Source of the DNA: Camarhynchus parvulus
Lineage: Eukaryota > Chordata > Aves > Passeriformes > Thraupidae
Direction of reading: 5' to 3'
DNA: 64,000 nt
NCBI RefSeq assembly: GCF_901933205.1
Contig: NC_044573.1
Location: 59,088,493-59,152,492, forward strand
Shown here: in pieces, positions 11,914 to 23,012 of the stretch
Numbering within the stretch: the first letter of the stretch is position 1
Layout of the letters: every line of letters begins with the position of its first letter
The notes under the pieces: generated by a model
The model's input: the letters and a program-made list of their open reading frames with translations, nothing else
The model's database searches: none
What the model was told of the DNA's origin: nothing
Translations under genes and position numbers: made by a program

Positions 11914-14136
11914 CTGTAGGAAGGAAAGGACAGAAAAGTGCATTAGTAGAATTAAAAGCAACATTATGAATGCACAGGAAGATTTCTGAACTAAAATAAT
12001 AAACTATGTAAATACAACTAGTGTGAAAAGATGGAAAGTAATAAGAAACACTTAGCAATTTATTCCTCAAAGTGTTCTGCAAACACTTTTAGATTATCTG
12101 TTTACATCTGGCATCATTATGGTATTTGTGGAATCCTGTCTTACAGGAAGGCAAAGCTCCAGTTTTATGTCAATATACCCTCTTGGATTAAAAATAACTG
12201 CTCAACGTTGTTTTTATTTTATGTATGTACTTTCCATTGAGTTAATACAGTTGGAGCTTGCTTTTAAATCTATACAATAGGTAATAAAACCCGATATGAA
12301 CGTAAACTATTATTTGTCAGATGTGCTGAGAGAATACTTTTCATTAATCTTCATTACTTCATTAAGCACCACTGCTTTCTTGGTTACTCAGAGTCGTAAA
12401 TGAAGCACTTGTTGCATATGGCCCAACTCGTCAGACACTGGTAGCCATTAACACAATTTAAAGAGTAGAATATGTCATCAAATAATAATTCAGTGCATAC
12501 TCCCAAAGATTTTCTGTCATCGCTGCCAACTCATATATTCTTCCAGATGTGGAAGACCAATCTATAGAAACAGCGACTTTTTCGAAAGTAGTTTGCCATT
12601 TTTGCAGTACAGCAGAACTGTTTCCAGGTCAAGAAATAAAAAATTATGCCAGATAAAATCATTGCTGGTGGTGCCCACCTTTCTCTGAAATCTAAGGACA
12701 TCTAAATGATTGAACACATACCCAGTCTTTATCCTTTAGTTTTTTTCACTCCTTTTTAATTTTCCTACATCTTCTTTTGTAAAATTAGAATATTTTATTT
12801 CCCCAAGAAAAGGGTTAATCCAATTAGATTTCATACTCTGAAAGTGAAACCTCAAGTGTTAAAAAATAATGGGAAAGGCAAAGTATTTCCTAAGATTCAT
12901 AGCAACAAAAGAAAATGAACACAACTACCCTTTCCTGTTTCAGAAAGAATATACTATAAATCAAAACAAATATATACCTCTCTATCTAATTTTTCCTGAA
13001 GCCAAATTTGTAAGATTTAAAAGCATTTGAAAAATCTGCTTGTTTACAATTTAGCTTTACCACAAACTTGAAAATATGGATCTCATAAAAAATCTGGTCT
13101 AATATCCCATTTGAGAGTCCTACTGTTGTGTACTTTTTGCTCTGATCAAGGCCAAAGGTGCAATGGATAAACTCAGCAAAATAGGGCCCTTGTCTTTATT
13201 TTGGCCCAGCCAAGTTCCAGTTGCTGTTCAAAGTAAAGTTTTAATGTTTTGTAGGAAAAAAATATTTGGAGCGCATCGGATTAACAACAACTCATTTGGA
13301 TTTATTGTAATGGCATCTGATATGAAATATCAGATATATGGTATATATGGTATCTGTGAGATATATGGTATATATGGTATCTAATGGATATCTTCCACCT
13401 CCTAGCAAAACTATCTTAAATAGTAGAGATTTCTAGGGAAGAAATAAAAACTATTTATTGGGACACAAATGTCAGTGGAAGTATTTTTTTGTATAAAATT
13501 CTTTTCCATGGAAAATTACTAAATTCTCTCCCAAATTTCACATCAGATTCCTTGAAATCTATATACACTGAAAGGCTGTTAATTGCAAGCATCAACAACT
13601 GAAAACAGATGCATTTAAAGCTAAAATAACACCAATTTTGCACATTCTTAGTGATCAGTAAGAAATGTTCCTTCCAGCTCATGACAGTAAGTATTCATAC
13701 CTGAGGTTTTATATAGTGAATGGCTTTATAATAACAATTAAAAAAAATTAAATCAACGTGTTTTATGTGCATCAGATTTTTTTTTAATTTTTGCAGTGTT
13801 GTCAATGCCTACCTCCATTAATGTCAGTAATTACCATTTTAGTCAGCTGAAACAAAGCTAAACCACTGCTAAGCAGTTCAGAAAATCCTATCCTTTAGAG
13901 GTAGGGATATCACAATTGGCCAGGGACACTCTCCAAGAAGGCAGGACCTGAAAAATTGGTCTACTTGCTGATCAGACTTACTCATCTTTCTTTCTCTTAA
14001 ATGCTACTCTTGATTTTAAGGTTAGATTCCCATCCCAAGGAATATACTACATACAATTAATCTACTATGCCATAAAATTAGAAACCAGAAAACACTTATA
14101 AACATTAAGGCCAAAATACATGGAAATCAGACTAAC
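11914..14136 (-). other. LAMA2: LAMA2 intron (W19-W20)
   Basis: A 2.2-kb, strongly AT-rich intron. It contains the 27-bp-period repeat at 13332-13382. No gene or transposon is recognised. Confidence 0.85.
13332..13382. repeat. Two-copy tandem repeat, 27-bp period, atatatggt-rich
   Basis: Two identical 24-base units (13332-13355 and 13359-13382) are separated by gtg. Each unit is itself two overlapping atatatggtat modules. This is a short minisatellite likely to vary between individuals. Confidence 0.9.
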
Positions 14137-14257
14137 CTCTAGTGTGCATCCTTTGGTTAGACCAACAAAGTCAGGACTGCTCAATATGTTATAGGGTGTC
14201 CTTGAAATTTCAATGTCTTTGAGGCAACCTGTGTATTTCTCTAAGTTCACTTCAGGC
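14137..14257 (-). CDS. LAMA2: LAMA2 exon W19: end of LG2
   Basis: A 121-bp exon with acceptor ttttttag and donor AGAG|GTTAGT. Its first G completes an arginine codon whose AG comes from microexon W18, or from W17 if W18 is skipped. It encodes PEVNLEKYTGCLKDIEISRT, then PYNILSSPDF, VGLTKGC and TLE. The GCLKDIEI string with the later KGC supplies the two cysteines that close LG2. It ends in phase 0 at the LG2-LG3 border. Confidence 0.97.
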
Positions 14258-14985
14258 CTAAAAAACATTTAGAAGTACAATGTGTTTTCAAAAATAGAGT
14301 TTAGGGAGAACAGTCAGCCAGACACACATATGTACACTTTCAGTGGCACAGATGCTTTATTTTTATTTTTACTGCACACATACACTTGAATTTGTGTTGC
14401 CTTCTACAATCTATCAGCGCACATTGCACTCTTCCTTGCATCACTCAAAGTTGTAACAAGAGGTTCATCTCATCTCCAACTGACAACAGTCCCCTTCTCA
14501 ATTCTTTCTTTCTTTTCTTAAGGGTTTTTGGTTGGTGGTTTTGTTTTCTGTGTTTTTCCTTTGATAAAGGAGAATTATCACCTTTGGTGTTAAAACACAG
14601 TGAGCTACGAAATAAGGAAGTTGTTGTTCCTTAGGCAAAGCGGAAAGATGTAAGCTAGGAAATCATAACAGTAAGGAGAGATTTTAACTGGAAGACATTT
14701 TTCATTTCTCTTTTTGCATGCTAGATCCAATGAAAGGAGAACTTTAGCAGAGTACAAATATTTGAATAAAGTTTTGGCCCACACACTTCAGGAATAAAAT
14801 CAGGTGGACTGACATTTATATTTCCAGTATCTTTCTTATGAAAATTGCTGCATATTTTCTTAGGACATAGCAATACATCTGACTTTTTCAGGCAGTTAAA
14901 CAAAACAAAGCACTTGGGTTTGTTACAAAATGTGACTATCCATCCAAAACAGGAAAATACTGTAATGGAATTCAAGTTCCATGTT

Positions 14986-15008
14986 TGACTCATCAGCCGG
15001 CTGATGAG
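14986..15008. promoter_or_regulatory. 20-bp perfect palindrome overlapping an AP-1-like TGACTCA
   Basis: Bases 14989-15008 read identically on both strands, with the ten-base arm ctcatcagcc. The consensus AP-1 heptamer tgactca lies at 14986-14992 and overlaps the left arm. Chance occurrence of a perfect 20-bp palindrome in a window this size is roughly one in sixteen. A regulatory role is only inferred. Confidence 0.4.
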
Positions 15009-15837
15009 AGGAAATAAGAAACCCTTTGAAAGTAACACCAAAACTATCACGTTTGATTGCAAATGTTCGATTTCCCAGGCCCCGGTACACCAGAGTGAGA
15101 CCATAACTGCTGGTAACATCTGAACCAGGCTTGCCAGAAGAAAAGCCTTATAAAGTCACTTCAGAAAAAAACCCTGCCATTGATACCATGGAGAGTAAAT
15201 CCAAAAAGAAAAAAGAAAGCACAATTTAATTCACTAAAAAGTATTACCCATGAGTGTTTACTAGAGTATCTGAATAGTATCAACAGCTCAAAGAGAGAAA
15301 AATTAATTTGGGAAATAAATAAGGACTTAAAACTGGGGTGCGGTGGGGAAGGGGGGAAGCAACAACCATTTCAGTTCCCTGGAAGGAAAAAAAACATTTT
15401 AAAGAATATTAATTACAAAATAAAAGCAATTTGCACAGATACTAATCAGCTGCGTGTTTTGGCACTGAAAGCCATTCTTTGCACTACAGCCAACCGAGCA
15501 AGCGTGATGTATTCTCTGGCAAATTAGTACTCTCTGCATAAGTTAAAGCAAGCATCTGGTTTACTAAAATGATCCATATGCTGCTTTAGTTACAGTCAAG
15601 TAGCTATGTTGACCTTTCAGTTTTTTTTTTTTTTCCTATCTCTTCTCCAGTTCCTTTATGGATTTATCTCCCAGCAGAAGAACAGTTTTGCTGTTATCAT
15701 CGTCACTGGAGCCCATAATATTTGCCATCCAGAAATCATTCTTGATACTACCTTTCCTGCCTTTTTCCTGCCTTGTCCAGGGACAGACTGTCCTCATCCT
15801 GTCTTGTTAAAAAGAGCTGCTGTTATAATTCCCAACC

Positions 15838-15930
15838 CATACCACAGAATCACAGAGTGGGTAAGGTTGGAAGGGAGCACTGTGGGTTGTCTGGCTCAAC
15901 CTCTTTGCAAACACTGAACACTTGCTTGAT
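15838..15930 (-). mobile_element. CR1 LINE 3' end fragment
   Basis: On the plus strand this begins agaatcacagagtgggta and continues ggttggaagggagcactgtg and gtctggctcaacctctt. That is the reverse complement of the avian CR1 3' UTR end, so the element points along the minus strand. Only the terminal 65-90 bases are recognisable. CR1 copies are usually 5'-truncated, and this one is heavily so. Confidence 0.8.
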
Positions 15931-16390
15931 GTTTTCTTAAGACTTCTTTTTTTTTTTTTTTATTTCTTTTTTCCTTTCCAAAATACACCACATAAGGTCC
16001 AAGTTCACTAAGATCTTCCGTAATTCTTTGTTTTTTCGGATTTTTTTCTAAGTTCCTTTTTGTGAAAACAGGCCAGTTTTACAGGAAAACAAACAGCAAT
16101 TTCTGGAGCTTGAGAGAAAATAGTCTTTCTAAAGTTCAGGGCAGGAGTATGGGGGTGAAGTTGTATTTTTCCAATTCAAGCCAGGAATTAGGCTGCAAAA
16201 CACAGCGAAGATCACTTCATATCTGAGCATACTAAAGCAAAAGCGATGGATACAAATAGCTGTAAACTGAAACCACAGTCAGAAATAAGTGACCTCCCCT
16301 CTCTGCCCCCCATACTCCTGTTCTGAACACGAGAAGCGGCAAATTTCACAAAAAATCTCCACCGTGCTCTCATGCTCTCCTCAGTGACTA

Positions 16391-16740
16391 CTTCAGTGCG
16401 TCTGAGCAGGGCGCTGCCCACCTCCCGTGGGATTATACATCCCCTACATCCCGGCGGTCGGCGCCCGGGTCAGCCAGCAGCTGGCTGAGATCCGCGTCCC
16501 GGGCACCGCAGCGCCACGGGCAGCACACGGCTGAAGGAGGCAGCAGCTGCGAGAGGAAAACAAAAGCTGCTTGTGTAGGTGTGTGCACAGCCGGAACGTG
16601 ACGGCGGTGAGCACTCGGGAGCAGCTCAGAATGCTCAGCTCTTACAATGAACTAAGAGCCCTAGCGGAGCAGCTGCTCTGAACACTGCCCAAGCTGCTGC
16701 TGCTGCGGTGCCACCCGCGCTAAAAGCTGCGCTTTAACTA
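16391..16740. promoter_or_regulatory. Intronic CpG-rich island
   Basis: About 25 CpG dinucleotides occur in about 345 bases by hand count, with the densest part at 16450-16520 (ccggcggtcggcgcccgggt). Flanking intron DNA is AT-rich and nearly free of CpG. The island contains an interrupted palindrome cagccagc-a-gctggctg (16471-16487) and a CTG run at about 16694-16706. It ends about 45 bp before microexon W18. It could be an intragenic promoter, an enhancer or an orphan CpG island. No TATA box or obvious start codon with a matching exon is visible on either strand. Confidence 0.65.
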
Positions 16741-16779
16741 GACACATGCAAGTCATGCAGATAATCCGATTGTTTTTAC

Positions 16780-16791
16780 CTTGCCTTCATA
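16780..16791 (-). CDS. LAMA2: LAMA2 microexon W18 (12 bp) in LG2
   Basis: The 12-base exon TATGAAGGCAAG is flanked by an acceptor with a strong pyrimidine tract (tttatttctctccccag) and the donor GTAAAA. It completes AG|T and supplies AG| for the next exon, inserting Ser-Met-Lys-Ala so that W17-W18-W19 read L-R-N-L-S-M-K-A-R-P-E-V-N. Human LAMA2 has the same S-M-K-A at this junction, and annotated human isoforms differ by four residues, as I remember. Skipping it keeps the frame (L-R-N-L-R-P-E-V-N), so it can act as a cassette exon. The match of frame, residues and splice sites makes this close to certain. Confidence 0.95.
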
Positions 16792-18520
16792 CTGGGGAGA
16801 GAAATAAAGACAAGAAAAGGAAAAAACAACATGGCGTTAATTGTAGCAAGTGGTACTTCTTGTATTGTTGTTCCGTGATAGAACGGTACTTATACTTAGT
16901 ATTAAGTATACTTAATACTTAGTAGCAAGGTTCAGCCATTTCACAGGGAAGGAGGTGTACACCATTTACAAACAACATACAGTAAAAGGTGGGATTCTAG
17001 GTATGCTATCAGGCTATAACAATTAACTGGTTTACTCCGCAAAGAGCTGCCATAAAACCTAACGCATCAGAGGGTTTTTGTAACTTGATACTATATTTGG
17101 TCATGAGCAGAAGCAAACCATGTAAAAGAATTTGGCAGAACCGACACGACCTGATAATTACAAAGTCATGGATACCTCAGTGTCTATTGTTCGCATTAGC
17201 TCAGCTTTGCCCTAATCCCCCTTTCACTACTTTTGATTCTAATTTACCACAGCGTTAATCTTGCCTCAGGCACTGACAAATCATAGCTGTAGGCAGAACG
17301 GTTACCACAGGTCAAAGTAGCTGTGGTACACTGATTTTCTGGGCAGCCACAAAGGAAGTGGAAGATAATTGCTCTAGACGTTTTGTTATGCACTGGTGTG
17401 ATTTCACAATTACATAATATAGTGTTTTATTTCGTGAGTAAAACAGATCTTAGATCTTTTTATTGCTGGGTGATTTGACATCAGAGGTCAACGATTATCC
17501 TAATAAATTAACAAATATGTCCATTCTTTTAGCAGCAGACAAGTCTGTGGATTAAACACAACAGTTCCTTGTGCACAAGACCACTTCAAGGCTCTCATTA
17601 TGCCATTTAGTTAAAGCTGACATAGATTAATGGGCCTGTTTCTGTGTTGCTCATCTGTTCATTGTAGCACAGAATTTTCTTGTTCTTGTCATTGCAAAAC
17701 TGCTGAATATTCATTTAAACTTTAAATAAGTTTTTTGGTCTATTTAAAGACATGAAACAAAGTCACTAAATTCAAGTAGCTGTTATCCCATTTCTTTAGG
17801 TTATTTATGTTGAAGTTAACATTTGTGAATATCACTACACAATATTAAAAAAATAATTACTGGGAATTTTATTTGTGTAGGAAATTCAGGATCAGACTTC
17901 TGAAGGGAAAATATTTCATTCTGCTTACATTAAATATATGAAAAGTATCGTATCATATTCTTTAAGTCCTGAACACAGGAGGAATTTTATCTAAGCAGAC
18001 CAGGAACTAAAATCTACAAATAATTTAAAATAATATTTAAGCAAAATATTTTAATACATATTTAAAGTATACTGACACTGATAATGCAAAAACATGGACA
18101 CTCATCAAGCAGTAATCCCACGTGGAGTTGTCTGTAGGTCAATTTTTTTACTCATGCACAAAGTAAACATTTGTCCTTCCTTAATTTTATGAAGGTATTG
18201 AGCCAATTCTCTGAATCTGCAGTCACAAATTCTGTGCATCAAACAAATACTTAAAGATACAGCTACATCATGGTTCTTGGACAGAATCAGAAAGAAGCAC
18301 TGCTCTGCAAGTCTCATTTCCATTGCATGTGTGTAAGGTGAGCTGTGTGAAATACAAAACATATGCAAATAAAGCACTATTCTGCTGTGGCAGTACAGGG
18401 TACATTGGGAATTCACCATTCACTTACTGCAAGTGAACTTGAGAAGCAAATGCAGAGAATAAATACATTGTATTTACATTCCCTTACCAAGACTAAAGAA
18501 ATTGGTTTGAGCCACATTAC
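16792..18520 (-). other. LAMA2: LAMA2 intron (W17-W18)
   Basis: A 1.7-kb intron. It contains a 22-bp perfect palindrome at 16898-16919, about 107 bases upstream of the microexon in gene direction. Otherwise it is AT-rich with no recognised element. Confidence 0.85.
16898..16919. repeat. 22-bp perfect palindrome
   Basis: The eleven-base arm agtattaagta is followed directly by its reverse complement. The 8-mer acttagta also flanks the palindrome as a direct repeat (16894 and 16916). In RNA it could form a hairpin upstream of the microexon acceptor. Any role is inference. Confidence 0.85.
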
Positions 18521-18659
18521 CTTAGATTTCTCAGAGTTGGCAATCCCCCAAAATATATTTTCTCGTGCCCTTTTAAGTTGAGTCCAAAGTGGCTGCCTGT
18601 AGATGTTGTTGCTACAGTCTCTTCTTCATTAGTGTCTATGTCTACAATTGATATGTTGG
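18521..18659 (-). CDS. LAMA2: LAMA2 exon W17: LG2 domain
   Basis: A 139-bp exon with acceptor cttttag and donor CTAAG|GTAATG. CC completes an alanine codon, and the final AG is completed by W18 or W19. It encodes NISIVDIDTNEEETVATTST, then GSHFGLNLKGHEKIYFGGLP and TLRNL. IYFGGLP is the conserved LG beta-strand. There is one sequon (N-I-S). The acidic NEEET turn faces solvent in the LG fold and differs slightly from the mammalian sequence. Confidence 0.97.
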
Positions 18660-20494
18660 CTAAAAGACATTTGAGATTAGTTACAAAATATCCATCATTA
18701 ACAATGATGTTTTAATGTAAGAAACCAACAGAAAAACATTTGGAGAGTTAACAGCTGAGGGAAGAGACAAGGAGGGCTGTATTTTGCAATTAAGACCCTG
18801 GATTTCCACATTATCAATTATGGGCAGGGGATGAAAGCTGCACTTTTTTGTTTCCATAACAACCTGAAAAGCCATAGCAATTCTGTACACTTTATATATT
18901 CTCTAAACCTGTTTCCATTTGGTGCCTTCTTTGTGTAATTCCACTGTAATTTGGAGCTAAAACTTCAGGACATAGTCATGACAAGAGATCATTTTACATT
19001 TAATTTGTGATCTCAGTCCAAAGATTGCCTCTTGAACAGGATTTTTAGCGTAAAAGTTTATTAAGCACTGACATTATGTGCCTTAGAGATTGGTGATCAC
19101 TCACTCTAAACCACTTACAAACCCAAAGCAGTCAGTTGCTGTCATGTCCAATCTCAGTCTGCAGTCAGTGATGTGCTACATACAACCATCCTATTTAGGT
19201 GTCTGTCCATGTATATTTTTTAATGTATGGATTAATACAGAATATAAAGTTCAATAAAAGAAATAAGACTTGGTGACAAATGCTGAGCAGGCCTCAAGAT
19301 ATATAGGGGCAAAAAAAAGGATTTCTTTCCTTTCTTCCTTGATAATCGAATAGACAGACTTTCTGCTACACCTTACCAAAACTAGATTAATTTTCCTTTC
19401 ATTTCTATACCTGTATCTTTTTTATAAACACATGATGTTTGAATGCTATTGATAAATTACAATTATGTGACATTGTATTTTATATTAATACCTCCCGGGT
19501 TAAATATGAACTATGATAACTGGCTAGCAATAAGACATTCCTCCTCTAAAGGTGCAGCAAATCTGCAAGTGAGACCACTAAATTACTTTGGTCACTGTCC
19601 CAACTTCCAGGTCTACTTCAGCTAAATGACAAGGAAGAGGGACTATGTGTGAGGTGTGAAGGCCAGGTAGAGAGCTGGCACTGCAGGGGGCAGAGGCAGA
19701 GGAATGTGTTTAAGGGCTTGTGGTGACCCTGAAGATTCAGAATGCAGTAAAAGTTCAAACTGCAAAAGCTTGTATGTCACAATAAAATGAATTCAGCTCA
19801 GGTAAGATTCTGCCAGCCCTATAACCAGACTACAAAATAAAAAAAAAAAAAAGGGTTTGCCAGCATGATAACCAGTAGTCTTTGTGATCTTATCAAATTC
19901 TACCACTTCACATTTTGTGCCAGTAACATGTTGAAGAATTAGTAGAACTTCTGGAGATGTTCCCAGTTGTTTCCATGCAGATTCAGTTCATGATACAATG
20001 CAGATCATTAGGGAAGATAAAGTAGGGGTGTTTGTCTAGTTAGATAGGATCAATACTAATGTCACTGCTTTTTTTAAGCACTTTGGTATATGCTGAGCAT
20101 GAGAGGACTGTAAAAGCTATTGCTGTCCTAACAAAAATCACACATGTGTTTCATAATTTGGAACATGAATCTGATGAAAACAACTTCTTTTTGATGAAAA
20201 GAAGCCTTTTTTGAAAGTGATGAGAAGACTTCTTTTCTCCCCAGTCAGAGGAATTTTAGAATGCAAGTTATGATTGTATAAAATAATCATGCCTGAAAAA
20301 TAGACTACCTTCATAAAGCACTATTTGACAGTGCAATCACTCAACCACAACTTAACACACCTATAACCTAAACAAAATAAGTTGCTAAATCACCAGAATT
20401 TATAATTCTCACAGCACCATCCCTGTGATTAGAAGGTTAGGTGTACTGCACAGATAACTGGAAAAGTCATGCTGCTGACACCACAGGAACTTAC
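18660..20494 (-). other. LAMA2: LAMA2 intron (W16-W17)
   Basis: A 1.8-kb intron with an A-rich tract near 19836-19853. Bases 19620-19740 are purine- and G-rich. No gene or transposon is recognised. Confidence 0.8.
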
Positions 20495-20639
20495 CTTGCT
20501 TTTGAATTCTTGACAGGGTGAAAGATTTCCATTTGCCATCATTATGATTTTGGTTGCTGATAACTGAAGCTGTACCTGAACCCAGGTCATAGCTGACCTT
20601 TATACGCCCACCGCTGAGTTCTACACTCATGAAATCCTT
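20495..20639 (-). CDS. LAMA2: LAMA2 exon W16: LG2 domain
   Basis: A 145-bp exon with acceptor taacag and donor CAAG|GTAAGT, starting in phase 0 and leaving one G. It encodes KDFMSVELSGGRIKVSYDLG, then SGTASVISNQNHNDGKWKSF and TLSRIQKQ. The YDLGSG turn and NDGKWK are core LG motifs and almost identical to mammalian alpha-2. No gap or frame break is seen. Confidence 0.97.
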
Positions 20640-22168
20640 CTGTTAATGACAAGGGTTAGATACACCATTATGATTCTTGTCCGTTTTGGTAAGAGGCATA
20701 AGACATTAAATAAACACTTTTTAACCCTGGGGGACTACAGACAACATTTTTCAAGCTTTAAAAAATGCCACAACTCATACATTTACTACCCAGGACTCTC
20801 ACATACAAAAGTCTGATGCCAAGCCCTTTTTTCCCCTTACATTCTCTTTTGGATTACTAATTTAGCTGGAATTTTGCTGGCATCTTAGTTGCAGTTTTGA
20901 TGAGATGGCTGCACTTTTATTTTAGACTGAAGATAAAAATGGACATTATAATTACCTGAAACTAATATTCAGCTTTGAGTGTATGTTTCTACTATAATCA
21001 GCATATTTATTGCATATCTCAGCTAGATTTAAACTTGCAAGGTAGAAAGCAAAAATAGCGAAGATGGTGAAGTGGGCATGTTTTGCCAGATTTCCAGAGA
21101 GTAATCTATGGAAGTCACAGAGCAACAGAGAGATGGAGACAAAGAGAGCTATGAACACTCTTGATTTCATCAACCACTGGCACCAGTACACAAGCAGTAA
21201 CTGGAGATGGCTGGCTGGAGCAATAATATATGCTGCACTATCTCCAGAAAAAGAGCTGGCAGGATACAAAGACCAAAACAAATAGCCAGAGAACTGGACA
21301 GCACGAAAGCCACTAGGTAAGTAATGGAACTATGATCCAGGATGTAAATGTACCAGAGAAATTTTTATTATCATTTTGCTCATGGCCAGTTCCACCTCTT
21401 CTCAGAGTAAAACTGAACAAACTCAGTATTCTAGATGCTTAGGCATGTCTATCCATGCATCATTAGAAAGAGTATCTTCCAAGTTTTTACGTGGTGGGAC
21501 AGTATCACAAGAAACAAAATATACCAGGGACCAGTTGCTTGTGTTTTTGAGATTTCAATTAAATATTTTTTCATAGAAAAATACATAAGTCACAAATAAT
21601 GATCTAAAATAATCGAAAATAATGACTTTAATTATGCTTTCAATATTAAAAGTTCATTAGAAAAGCTACATACATATTTCATTATCATAATAAGATTCTA
21701 GCTTTTCCGACAGTCAGTCAGGAGGAGGACTCCTCTCCTTGATAATTCCAGCTATTTTGATAATTATTTCCAAAATACAGGAATCTGTAATAAGACTGAT
21801 TTACACAAACACAGTTTTTTTAAAGTAGCAAGTGCTCAGTAACTCTTTAAGACATCAGTGAAAACTACTGTACATAATTTCTGCCCCATATGAAAAGGAT
21901 AAGGGAAAGACCCTGTCAGTCATGCAAATCAATCTGGATCAGAAATGCCAAAGATGAGTTATTCAGATCTGGACAGGTGTCTTTATAAATAATTTCTCCT
22001 TGTTATGGACACACATTTGACACTGTCTTCACTTGGCCAGCAATGAGGCATCATACCAGGACAGTGGTACCTTAAATTACTCATTGCTTTCATGATCTGG
22101 TGAATTCAGTGACTGCAAAGATGGCCTGAAACGTGCAAGGAGCACAGAGGTTCGCTGGCTGTTCTTAC
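20640..22168 (-). other. LAMA2: LAMA2 intron (W15-W16)
   Basis: A 1.5-kb AT-rich intron. I see no recognisable repeat, gene or RNA. Confidence 0.8.
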
Positions 22169-22331
22169 CAAGTCATCAGTAGCAAGATACATCAGCAGAG
22201 CATTTGATGAGAAGGTCCTGAACTTGAACATGACTGTGGAAATATTGGGGTTCCAGCGGATGGGGCGGCTCACCATGGCATAGCTGTCACCATCAAACTG
22301 CACTGTTCCTTCACCGTCTGCCACCTGTGGG
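22169..22331 (-). CDS. LAMA2: LAMA2 exon W15: start of LG2
   Basis: A 163-bp exon with acceptor ttttcag and donor TTG|GTAAGA. C completes a serine codon begun in W14, and the exon ends in phase 0. It encodes PQVADGEGTVQFDGDSYAMV, then SRPIRWNPNISTVMFKFRTF and SSNALLMYLATDDL. This is the first sheet of LG2, and LLMYLA is the typical buried strand. One sequon (N-I-S). Confidence 0.97.
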
Positions 22332-22887
22332 CTGAAAAGAACAATTCCAACCTTTTTTTTTTGCCACGTGAAGGTAAAATAAAAAGTGCAGGGCTAGGGA
22401 AATGTGGACACAGCTCCTGGGAGTCTTCCTGAACTTGGTTCAATGTCTTATCAAACCTCCCGCTGACAGGCACAGGATTTCCCATTGTATTTTGAGAATG
22501 CAAACTCCTTTCTTTTGTGGGGTCTCTGCTCACTACTGTGGCGGCTGTGAAAGCCACCTTGAGGCAGTGGACTCTGCTCCATGCCACACAGGAGTGCAGG
22601 CACCCTCATCACAGCTGTCTGTGAGCCACACTCAGTTCACTGTGGTTCTAGGAGCCCTTCTATCATAGCCCTCTCACACCAGCCCAGTTCTGGTAACTCA
22701 ATGACCACACTTACAACCCAGACTGGCAGCTTCTCCTCTCGGTGGAATTGCAACCTAACTCCTGTTGCATGCACATTGGAATGTGCTGGCTGCTGCGGAA
22801 TTTCCTGCTACTTACCACCAAATGTAATGTCACTGCAGGCAGGTTTCCTAAAGAAGCACCGTGAGAAACAGTGGGTGCTGTACCTAC
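22332..22887 (-). other. LAMA2: LAMA2 intron (W14-W15)
   Basis: The shortest normal intron in the window at 556 bp, and one of the more GC-rich. It has open frames on both strands, but none shows protein-like sequence. Confidence 0.85.
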
Positions 22888-23012
22888 CTGACGGCACACC
22901 CTTTGCAGTCACCTTCGATATCCCTGAAATTCCAGAGTCCTATTGGTTTGCTGTCTAGAAAGGTTTCCCCCATACAGCCAGTGAAGGTGGTGACTCTTAC
23001 AGCATCTGACTT
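22888..23012 (-). CDS. LAMA2: LAMA2 exon W14: end of LG1
   Basis: A 125-bp exon with acceptor tgttgcag and donor GTCAG|GTAGGT. It starts in phase 0 and leaves AG. It encodes KSDAVRVTTFTGCMGETFLD, then SKPIGLWNFRDIEGDCKGCA and V. The GCMGE cysteine and the paired CKGC cysteines close LG1. Four bases after the chosen donor there is a second GT (GTAC). Using it would shift the frame, so the first GT is chosen because it rejoins W15 in frame as V-S-P-Q-V. Confidence 0.96.

Larger units (their letters stand above)
14258..16779 (-). other. LAMA2: LAMA2 intron (W18-W19)
   Basis: A 2.5-kb intron. Moving along the plus strand it holds a 20-bp perfect palindrome overlapping an AP-1-type site (14986-15008), a T tract at 15621, a CR1 tail (15838-15930), another T tract near 15946-15970, and a CpG-rich island (16391-16740) close to the microexon W18 donor. 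Confidence 0.85.

Noticed and set aside
14721..15119. Open frame of about 132 codons on the minus strand.
   Set aside because: T-rich intron sequence with random-looking composition, no family signature and no splice context. It overlaps a palindrome, not a conserved domain.
15180..15527. Plus-strand open frame of 115 codons.
   Set aside because: Lysine- and asparagine-rich because of A-rich DNA. No family resemblance.
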